This document shows, in pieces, positions 37,101 to 49,100 of a stretch of DNA of 64,000 nt; positions within the stretch are counted from its first letter, which is position 1, and each line of letters opens with the position of its first letter. Below the pieces are notes generated by a model. It was not told the origin of the DNA. It ran no database searches and saw only the letters and a list, made by a program, of their open reading frames with translations. Made by a program: the position numbers and the translations under genes. Origin of the DNA: Heliocidaris erythrogramma (lineage: Eukaryota > Echinodermata > Echinoidea > Camarodonta > Echinometridae); NCBI GenBank assembly GCA_025617745.1, contig CM046859.1:29377371-29441370 (forward strand). Reading direction: 5' to 3'.

Positions 37101-40100
37101 CTTTTTTTAGCGGAAATCCGCTTTTTTTATTAGTCTCGACGAATTCAATTTCTGCTTTTCCCCGTGTGCCATTCCCGTTATTTTATCGGCAACCATTATT
37201 TCAGTTTAGCTAAACGGCTGCGAGCGCGAGTGAGTCTCGCTCTCTTGCGACCAATGGAAAACAACGTACCGTATATATGTACTGTATGTGTTTTGCCTTC
37301 GCGCAAAGTGAAGTTCAAGCTGCTTGCATTGGTATACCGGAGAACTGTGGGCCGGGCCGCCGGTGGACAGCCGGTCAATCTGCATTACGTCAAATTAGAA
37401 GCGGAAGACAAGTAAATAGATGAGGTAAACTAGTTTCAACTTTTTTTCCATTCTTTTTTGAAACCCCACTCACAGGCTAGCTGTACGAGCTCCTTGGCTT
37501 ATCAATCTGGTACTGGCCTACGGAGCTGTGCATGGGATGCATATACTGTGTGTGGAGGGAGATATCAACAAAAAAAACTAGATCTAAATATCTCCATTTC
37601 TCACATACTGTGAGCCATGCAAACCACCCTCGGAGTTTGCTAAAGGGGTTACCTTCCAGGATCAACTAAGATTGTAAAAAAAAAATATGACACAAGATCA
37701 TGAACACCTCTTGCTGTCTCTGTATTTCTACTCAGTTTGAGAGTGGAATTCTGCCTTAACCGGTGTATTTTTCTGCCTTTTTTTCCCCAGCTATCTTGCA
37801 GGAACAGAGGATGGCTTGATCCACAAATGTTCATGTTCCTACAATGAGCAGTACCTAGACACTTATAATGGCCACACGGTAAGATTATCTAAAAAATGAC
37901 TAATATTCTGTTTCATCATTATTCTACCTGTATATGGATTGATAAGAAAGAAAAATATATTTGTATATATTACATACGTTACAATGTCATATATATTCAC
38001 AGAAATGTGAAGTTATAGGTTGGCATGGAAGAAATCTTCAGTTTTATTTCACGGTAGCATCCCTTTATTCAAGATCAGGTCATCATCCCTCAGCACACAG
38101 ATACATGAAGAAAGAACTAGCTAAAACATCAAATAATTCTTTGATTTCTCTCTTGTGGACAGGACCTAACAGTGATATAATGTACATTCACACGTAGAGC
38201 GATAGCATCGATGCTATCTAGGTTTCGAGACTATTTTGGTCATGACCAGATAGTTTTAAGACCAAACGCTGTCTGAACGCAGATAGTCACGAGATAGAAA
38301 CGAGTTGGAGCTAGGTTTCGAAATTATTCTGGCAGCGAGTTTGGCAGGAGTAAATCTCAGGATCCGGCAACAAAGCATTGATGCTTTGCCGTAGACTACC
38401 CACCGCGCTTGTGACTATTTGTAATGTGAACGCAATCGCTGCTTCACTCGCAACTTCGCATGATATGACCCCTGTGCACAAATTTCAATACCAATTATAC
38501 TCGGGTCACCGTGTGTGGCGCAGTAATTATTGTTTTGGCAGCGAGTGAGCGATGAATAGTCACGAGTGGGTGATAGAAGCAAGTCGATCAAATACTGGAA
38601 ATAGTTTCGAGACTTACAAAGCATCGATGCTATGTACTACGTAAAAAACATAACTATTATCTCAGATCTTGTTTGTATTTTCAACCCTTTCAAGACAATT
38701 GACCACATTTTGTGGTTTGGCTGATTCAGAGCTCTAAAAATATACCACATGCATGAATAGAAAGAGCAAAAATTCTTGCACACATTATGTCCATTTTTGT
38801 TGCTTGACCATATATTGCATTTGATGCCAGGAATTTTAAAGACGAAAATAAACTTTAAAATTTCTTAAATTGGCAATACACTTAGAGGTTCAAAATCTTT
38901 GGTTTTTAATAAAAATTGGCATTTTTTTCCAACAAAATTGATAATCATGTATATCTTTTCAAAGACATTACACCTTATTAGAACCACGGAGCACTAAAAG
39001 AAAAATATTATTGTTGCCAATTTGAAGACTAAAATGTGATAAATTTAGCCCTCAAATAATTCCTGTCCTGAAAGGGTTAATGTTTAGGATCCAATTTTAC
39101 AGGATCTGTCATAGATATATTTATTATGTGTTATTCAGTGTTTATGGCCATATTTATAAGATCTGTCAAAGATATCTCTTTTATTCTTCTTTATACGTCT
39201 TTTTACAAGATCCACCAAATACATCTTTTAATCTCTCTGTATGTTCCTTGTTAAGGGTCCGATTTACAAGATTCGCTGGTCACCGTTCCTCAACGATATC
39301 TTCTTGAGCTGTAGTGCTGACTGGAGTCTCCGTCTCTGGATGCAAGACCGTCTTCAACCTGTTCTCAACTTCTTCTCATCAACAGTAAGTCCCCTCTACT
39401 TTTAGATTTCAACAATAAGGAGTTTTCGGATGTGTCGACTAGAACGCCATCCTAGATCCTCCCAGCGACAATGGACTGCTTTGTGTTGACTGCATGCAAA
39501 GTAGGTGAAGCATGAAGCTAACAATGGGTGAAGCGAGGTTCATGTTTTAGAGAAGACGGCAAAACCATGTTTGACGCGTTCTTGATCTGACTAGTGGACG
39601 GGTGAGCCGTTCTTGCACATAGCGCTGTATGCAGCTAACACAAAGCAGTCCATTGTAGCTGGGAGGATCTAGGACGGCGTTCAAGTTGACACATTCGAAA
39701 GCTCACTAATATCATTTCATGAACTGACCACTAGTACTTTACACTTTGTGCATGCACAAGAATCATTTATTTACCCATTGGAAGACATACATATTAAATC
39801 ACATATAGTTTTGCATGGTGTTGAACAGCTGCAGTATTTAATACTGAATCAAACCTGTTGATCCAGTAAACCAGACGTCAAGATGTCAATGCTTATAACT
39901 CTATATTTTTACTGCTTCAGCAGATAAAATTCTGCAGGCAATATTGAGTGTTTTAGAGAGTATTGGGCATAGTAGTTTAGGGAAGTTCAGGTGTTGAGAG
40001 GATTGAATTGGGTGATTAATGGCTGTATATGAATTTACAGTGTTGGGTTTGTTTACCTAAAATTCATGGCTATTTGCAATGCAGTTATAGTAATCAAAGT

Positions 40101-43100
40101 TTGTATGTCATACTTGTGCTTGTATTTTGATAGTCTGCATTGAAATTTCCAACTGCAAACATGCCAATTATGCAACAATGCAGCATCTCCTTTCTTGCTG
40201 CTTTGATTGTGCACTTGCATTATTTACTCTGGCAATTTTGTAGATTTACAAATATAATTTTTTCCCAAAATATTATCATATGCTGTGTTAAAGCTGCTTT
40301 AGTTAGCATATGACAGCGCTCAACATACAGTTTTATATAGGGGGCCATTTTAAGGAAGATCTAAAACTGAATATTTGAAATGATTGTTATAGTGTGGGGT
40401 ATCATCATGACTTGGGGGGGGGGGGGGGAGGGGGGGGGGGGGAGTCATCCTGTTTTTTTTTTCTGCCCCTTTTATGTTGAGCCCTGGCTGTAGTTACCTG
40501 ACTGTATTATGCTGAATGTATTATGTACATGTATGTTACTTGAAGCATATCTATATTTCAGACTGTATGATATTTGCAGAATGTGTATGAGTAACGAAGC
40601 ATAATTATATTCATTTATTTCACAAAAGTCGTTATTTATTTATGCATATTAATAGTCATACATCATTTTATGTTTAATTACTCCACACACGTACATTATT
40701 AACCTCATAGTATCACATTCACTTTATAGCATTTACAATCATATATATATATATGTGAAAGAAATGAGAGAATAATGGTTGCGTGGCTTAAATCAAAGTA
40801 CCCCAGAGCTGTATAATATACACACTGTATTCACCCCGGCAGTATGCCGGAGGATACTTTGGATTCAGCAGCGTTTCGCCGCCGCCGCCGCCGCCGCCGC
40901 GTCACATTCTTGTGTGCGCTCTAGCGGTCACATTTCTCGACGAATTTCTTTCAGACTTCCTATGGACGTGTATCTTGGTAAAATCTGGACCCCTATAGTT
41001 TCTGGTGATGCTGCCCCCAGTGTTCCGTCTTTTATAGGGTAAAAGGCCATATTTTTGGGGAAAGTTTGTGTGCGCTCTAGCGGTCACATTTCTCAACGGA
41101 TTTTGTTCAAATTTTGTATGAAGGTGTCTCTTGGTAAAATCTGGAACCCTATAGATTTTGGTGATGCTGCCCCCAGTGTTCCGTCTTTTATAGGGTCAAA
41201 GGTCATATTTTGATAGATGTCTTGTGTGTACTCTTGTGTGCGCTCTGGCGGTCACATTTCTCAACGGATTTTGCTCAAATTTTACATGAAGGTGTCTCTT
41301 GGTGTAATTTAAAAACCTATAGTGTTTGGTGATGCTGCCACCAGTGTCCCGTCTTTTATAGGGTCAAAGGTCATACTTCAGGACATGTCGTGAGTGCACT
41401 CTGCAGGCCACATTTCTCAATGGATTTTGTTCAAATTTTGTATGGAGATGTATCTTGGTATAATCTACACATGTTTAATTTTTCGTGATGCTGCCCTCAT
41501 TGTTCCGTCCTTTATAGGGTCAAAGGTCATTTTTCCATTTCTTGCACTCTTACTTCTGCATTTCTGACGGATTTCGTTCAAATTTTGCATGAAGGTGTCC
41601 CTTGGTGTAATCTAAAAACCTGTAGTTTTTGGTGATGCTGCCACCAGTGTCCCGTCTTTTATAGGGTCAAAGGTCATACTTCAAGGGATGGCGTGAGTTC
41701 ACTCTGCAGGCCACATTTCTTGATGGATTTCTTTCAAATTTTGTATGGAGATGTATCTTGGTATAATCTACACATCTTTACTGTTTGGTGATGCTGCCCT
41801 CATTGTTCCGTCCTTTATAGGGTCAAAGCTCATTTGTCCCTTTTGTGCACTCTTACTTCTGCATTTCTTGACGGATTTCATTCAAATTTTGTATGGAGAT
41901 GTATCTTGGTATAATCTACACATATTTAATTTTTGGTGATGCTGCCCTCATTGTTCCGTCCTTTATAGGGTCAAAGGTCATTTTTCCATTTCTTGCACTC
42001 TTACTTCTGCATTTCTTGACGGATTGCGTTCAAATTTTGCATGAAGGTGTCCCTTGGTGTAATCTAAAAACCTGTAGTTTTTGGTGATGCTGCCACCAGT
42101 GTCCCGTCTTTTATAGGGTCAAAGGTCATACTTCAAGGGATGGCGTGAGTTCACTCTGCAGGCCACATTTCTTGATGGATTTCTTTCAAATTTTGTATGG
42201 AGATGTATCTTGGTATAATCTACACATCTTTACTGTTTGGTGATGCTGCCCTCATTGTTCCCTCCTTTATAGGGTCAAAGCTCATTTGTCCCTTTTGTGC
42301 ACTCTTACTTCTGCATTTCTTGACGGATTTCATTCAAATTTTGTATGTAGGTCCATTATAGATTACACCTCTACAGTTTTTGGTGATGCTGCCTCTAGTG
42401 TTCCGTCTTTCATAGGATCAAAGGTCATATTTTAGTGGATGTCTTATGTGCGCTCTGAGGTCATATTTCTTCCGAATTTTCTATAAAAATGCATTATACT
42501 CTAATCTACACAAATCGTTTTGGTAATGCTGCTCCTGGTGTTGACAATATTCCGGGCCACTGGCGGCAATTTCTACACCATCCTTTTGTTTGAGGGAGGG
42601 GATGGGGGAGGGTCTTTGTCCCTCCTTCAAATCGCTGCCAGCGCCGGGGGATACATTTCGCATTGCGCGGCACGAGGAATGCACATTTCTAGTTTTACAT
42701 GTTATTCATTGTATCCCCCGGCAGTATGCCGGAGGATACTTTGGATTCAGCAGCGTTTCGCCGCCGCCGCCGCCGCGTCACATTCTTGTGTGCGCTCTAG
42801 CGGTCACATTTCTCGACGAATTTCTTTCAGACTTCCTATGGACGTGTATCTTGGTAAAATCTGGACCCCTATAGTTTCTGGTGATGCTGCCCCCAGTGTT
42901 CCGTCTTTTGTAGGGTAAAAGGCCATATTTTTGGGGAAAGTTTGTGTGCGCTCTAGCGGTCACATTTCTCAACGGATTTTGTTCAAATTTTGTATGAAGG
43001 TGTCTCTTGGTAAAATCTGGAACCCTATAGATTTTGGTGATGCTGCCCCAGTGTTCCGTCTTTTATAGGGTCAAAGGTCATATTTTGATAGATGTCTTGT

Positions 43101-46100
43101 GTGTACTCTTGTGTGCGCTCTGGCGGTCACATTTCTCAACGGATTTTGTTCAAATTTTACATGAAGGTGTCTCTTGGTGTAATTTAAAAACCTATAGTGT
43201 TTGGTGATGCTGCCACCAGTGTCCCGTCTTTTATAGGGTCAAAGGTCATACTTCAGGACATGTCGTGAGTGCACTCTGCAGGCCACATTTCTCAATGGAT
43301 TTTGTTCAAATTTTGTATGGAGATGTATCTTGGTATAATCTACACATGTTTAATTTTTCGTGATGCTGCCCTCATTGTTCCGTCCTTTATAGGGTCAAAG
43401 GTCATTTTTCCATTTCTTGCACTCTTACTTCTGCATTTCTTGACGGATTTCGTTCAAATTTTGCATGAAGATGTCCCTTGGTGTAATCTAAAAACCTGTA
43501 CTTTTTGGTGATGCTGCCACCAGTGTCCCGTCTTTTATAGGGTCAAAGGTCATACTTCAAGGGATGGCGTGAGTTCACTCTGCAGGCCACATTTCTTGAT
43601 GGATTTCTTTCAAATTTTGTATGGAGATGTATCTTGGTAGAATCTACACATCTTTACTGTTTGGTGATGCTGCCCTCATTGTTCCGTCCTTTATAGGGTC
43701 AAAGCTCATTTGTCCCTTTTGTGCACTCTTACTTCTGCATTTCTTGACGGATTTCATTCAAATTTTGTATGGAGATGTATCTTGGTATAATCTACACATA
43801 TTTAATTTTTGGTGATGCTGCCCTCATTGTTCCGTCCTTTATAGGGTCAAAGGTCATTTTTCCATTTCTTGCACTCTTACTTCTGCATTTCTTGACGGAT
43901 TTCGTTCAAATTTTGCATGAAGGTGTCCCTTGGTGTAATCTAAAAACCTGTAGTTTTTGGTGATGCTGCCACCAGTGTCCCGTCTTTTATAGGGTCAAAG
44001 GTCATACTTCAAGGGATGGCGTGAGTTCACTCTGCAGGCCACATTTCTTGATGGATTTCTTTCAAATTTTGTATGGAGATGTATCTTGGTAGAATCTACA
44101 CATCTTTACTGTTTGGTGATGCTGCCCTCATTGTTCCGTCCTTTATAGGGTCAAAGCTCATTTGTCCCTTTTGTGCCTTCTTACTTCTGCATTTCTTGAC
44201 GGATTTCATTCAAATTTTGTATGTAGGTCCAGAGAGATTACACCTCTACAGTTTTTGGTGATGCTGCCTCTAGTGTTCCGTCTTTCATAGGATCAAAGGT
44301 CATATTTTAGTGGATGTCTTATGTGCGCTCTGAGGTCATATTTCTTCCAAATTTTCTATAAAAATGCATTATACTCTAATCTACACAAATCGTTTTGGTA
44401 ATGCTGCTTCTGGTGTTGACAATATTCCGGGCCACTGGCGGCAATTTCTACACCATCCTTTTGTTTGAGGGAGGGGATGGGGGAGGGTCTTTGTCCCTCC
44501 TTCAAATTGCTGCCAGCGCCGGGGGATACATTTCGCATTGCGCGGCACGAGGAATGCACATTTCTAGTTTTCAATGAAAATGAAATTCATTTCATTCAAC
44601 TTTTATGCATTTATCATATAATTCTATCACCTGCATTTAAACCATATCATGCCTTTGTTATTTGTGTGTTCTAAACTTATCCATATGTTACTTTTCATTT
44701 GTGTATTGCTCCACAAACTTGCACTTTTTTGGCACGTTTTAAACCATGCTTAGGATGATGGGCCGGTAAAGTATTGCTTCACTGTCAGTTATTAGTATTA
44801 CATGTATATTAGTTAACATTTAGTTGAAGTATTAGACCAAATGTTTAGAGTTGACATATAAATAGAAGTAAATGTTTAGTTTAGTATTTATCAATAATGT
44901 GTTCAAATTTTCATTTACATAATTATCATCTAGCATTCTACAAACCCCCTTTTCCCTATAATTTTAGCTGAAGCTTAATTTGATCAATGCAAATTCTGCA
45001 ATTCTCTTTTTAAAAAGTATTAAGAATATGTTGCCTACATGTATAACGTATTACAAATGTACAATTATTTCTATCACAATTAAGAAATGTATATTTGTAG
45101 GAAAAAAAAAGTGTTAAAATGGATAAAATGAATACTTCTTGTCAGCGTTAATTTTTTATTAAACATTCTGTGCATTGTCAGAAAATATTCCATCCATTTT
45201 ATAAAGAACCCATACTTATCATTAAGAATTTGTCATGTTAAATCTAAATTTGTGATGTATGGTTGTATAGTAGGGGTTACATATAACCTCAAACTAATAA
45301 CTAACAACTCTGTTATGGGAAATCTATGTGACTCATGTGGTTTAATGAATGTTTCTACCATTTTGACCTTGTTATTCTAAGACTAATAAGCATGACACAA
45401 TTAGGTACATATGCTGTTTATTAGAGTCAGGGCCTTTCAGGTTCTTGTTCCTTAAATTCTGTTTGTAAAATACATGTACATGTATACCTTTTATTATTTG
45501 GCTGAATTTTCTCTTCTTTCTATATTAAATGTAATTCATGCTGTATCAAGATGCATTATACACATGAACTTAATACTGACATACATGTATTTACAGAGAT
45601 GCCAACCGTTCCGGAATATGCATGAGGTCAAAATTAAAATGTGAATTACGCAACGGTTGAATGCTTGTGAGAGAAAACATGACAACAATAACCATGCTCT
45701 CCGCTATTCACTTGTCATGAAAGCCTTGAAATCCACCTCATACATATTCCGGAACAGTTGGCAACTCTGTATTTACCGGGTCCGCTAGCTATTCATAGAA
45801 AACCGCTATTCATTTAACACGCGTTATGAATAGCGGTCCTAATGAACTGTAATGAATAGTGGTCCTTATGAATAGCGAGGTAATTTGTCTATGGTTTGCT
45901 CGCTATTCATACAAAACCGCTATTCATTTAGTCCCGCGTTATGGATAGTGGTCCTTATGAATAAGTGGTCTTTATGAATAGCGGTTCTTTATGACTAGCG
46001 AGGTTACCCCGTATTTACATACATACCAGTACATACATGTATTGTACTCTGTTTCTATTGGTATTCAATGGTTCAGTAGTTGGATTCTACAATGCACATG

Positions 46101-49100
46101 TACTACCAATTACTAAAACATAATAACTTTTCAATTTTATCTAACATCGATTTTAAATGGGTGTGGGCCTTGGTATTCTTGGGCTTAATCTTCAATATCT
46201 TTAGATTCTAAGGTTCTTTTTTTGTTTCATATTCCTCTACACTTTGAGAGAATTTGGCCAATTAGGAGAGTTTTTTACATGGTAATTCCTTATCAAGAAC
46301 ATCTTTCAGTTTCTCACACTGTATAAATGGGCGACACGCGTAATTATCCATTGTTAGTGGGGGATGATCTATTCATCATCCCCCCCACTAACAATAGAAA
46401 GTGTGTTCGTATCTATGCCACTGACTGTATATAATCTGAAATTCACACTACATGATTTTAATGCATCTTCTCAGTGCCCCATTATACTGTACATTTTTTT
46501 TTGTCGGCAATAAGCAAAGATTAATTAAATATTAGGTATTATTACCTATACAGGGCATTTTGGCTGCAAAAAAGCGCTGTATTTTGCACGCTACTCCGAA
46601 TCCATAAACGGAGCGAGCAATATTTGCCATATCCAACCCTTTCTTGTCAGTGCGCTTTGTGTTCAAAGGCTTAAACCATGGATACGCGTGGTGACAATTA
46701 ACGTCACAATTGCTTGGCCCAGATTACATACCTGTATGAATAACCTGAAATCAGAGGGACTGTGACAGGCAAACAGACGTGTTTGTAATTACTACAAAAT
46801 AGGCATACACATGATATAGGTAATAATAATAATATTGACTGGCTCTACTTTCGGGGAATATTGAAAATATTGCCATTAAAAGAACCATATTGCCCTCGTC
46901 TTCGACTCGCGGCAATATTCTGATATCCCCCTCAAGGCCAGTCAATATTATATAATTGTTGGCCATTGCAGACAAAATGACAGCATGAAGGAGATAAAGA
47001 GTTGTGTTTATTTAAGACACAAATAAATACTAGTAATGCAGCCAAAAATTGAGGCGTCAATGTGAGAAATCATGATACAAGTTGCTGATAAAGAATTATT
47101 TGATGAGACCACAAGATAAAGGTGTTTTATTCTGAAAATTATTATTGTATTGGATTCCTTTGAACAATTTGCATGTTATGTTAGATATCTGAATGTAGGG
47201 CCTGTTGAATGAAAATTATACTTAAAGTCAAGTTACAATTTTTGTCATTCATGTACACCAATTTGGAGCAAGTTTGGTTGAAACTTTGGAAATTTGGAAA
47301 TCTGTACTTTCAATACTTGTGCTTTTCAGGAAACCCATAGTGAAATGATTCTAAGTCATTGTCTTCATCTTTCCTTCCTATGCATTAGAAAGCTGTCATG
47401 GACGTGTGTTGGTCTCCTACATCACCGACTGTTTTTGGATGTGTCAACGAGGGTGCCGTGGAAATCTGGGATTTGAGTGTGAACACGTAAGTTTTTGTTT
47501 TACTATCACAGTTGGTAGATGTATATGATGTGATTCAGCATACATTAAAGCCAAAAACTTGCGTGTATGAAACTTTTTTTCTTCCAGATTCGTGAAAGTT
47601 TAATGCCGAAAAAATAAATGAATTACTTCGAACGCAACACTGTCTTTGTCTAAATGGCTGCTGTTTACAAGCAACATATTCATTTCATGCAATTGTTTTG
47701 TTTGCAGTATTTTTTTAGCTGGACCTAAAGAATCATTGTTCCTGTAGGGTTTTATAATGTGGCATGATTTTGAACGTACGGTGTATGGAAATATGTACAG
47801 TATCCTCTATACCGGTATTAAAAAATCTGTTTTACTATTAATTACAGACATGAGTGTACATTGAAACGATGGACTAATCAGAACTAAGTGTAATGTATTA
47901 GCTCATAACGATTCTTGTATACTTATTATAGAATCTGTTTCTTCATATTTTGTAGGTTGGACCCTATCATTGTGAACGTTCCTGCACCTGGTGTGAAGCT
48001 ATCTTGTCTCATCTTTGCTCTCAACTCTAATGTGAGTATGATATTATTGTATCCCCCGGCAGTATGCCGGAGGATACTTTGGATTCAGCAGCGTTTCGCC
48101 GCCGCCGCCGCGTCACATTCTTGTGTGCGCTCTAGCGGTCACATTTCTCGACGAATTTCTTTCAGACTACCTGTGGACGTGTATCTTGGTAAAATCTGGA
48201 CCCCTATAGTTTCTGGTGATGCTGCCCCCAGTGTTCCGTCTTTTATAGGGTAAAAGGCCATATTTTGGGGGATAGTTTGTGTGCGCTGTAGCGGTCACAT
48301 TTCTCAACGGATTTTGTTCAAATTTTGTATGAAGGTGTCTCTTGGTAAAATCTGGAACCCTATAGATTTTGGTGATGCTGCCCCCAGTGTTCCGTCTTTT
48401 ATAGGGTCAAAGGTCATATTTTGATAGATGTCTTGTGTGTACTCTTGTGTGCGCTCTTGTGTGCGCTCTTGTGTGCGCTCTGGCGGTCACATTTCTCAAC
48501 GGATTTCGTTCAAATTTTGCATGAAGGTGTCTCTTGGTGTAATTTAAAAACCTATAGTGTTTGGTGATGCTGCCACCAATGTTCCGTCTTTTATAGGGTC
48601 AAAGGTCATACTTCAGGGCATGGCGTGAGTGCAATCTGCAGGCCACATTTCTCAACGGATTTTGTTCAAATTTTGTATGGAGATGTATCTTGGTATAATC
48701 TGCACATGTTTAATTTTTGGTGATGCTGCCCTCATTGTTCCGTCCTTTATAGGGTCAAAGGTCATTTTTCCATTTCTTGCACTCTTACTTCTGCATTTCT
48801 CGACGGATTTCGTTCAAATTTTGCATGAAGGTGTCCCTTGGTGTAATCTAAAAACCTGTACTTTTTGGTGATGCTGCCACCAGTGTCCTGTCTTTTATAG
48901 GGTCAAAGGTCATACTTCAAGGGATGGCGTGAGTTCACTCTGCAGGCCACATTTCTTGATGGATTTCTTTCAAATTTTGTATGGAGATGTATCTTGGTAT
49001 AATCTACACATCTTTACTGTTTGGTGATGCTGCCCTCATTGTTCCGTCCTTTATAGGGTCAAAGCTCATTTGTCCCTTTTGTGCACTCTTACTTCTGCAT

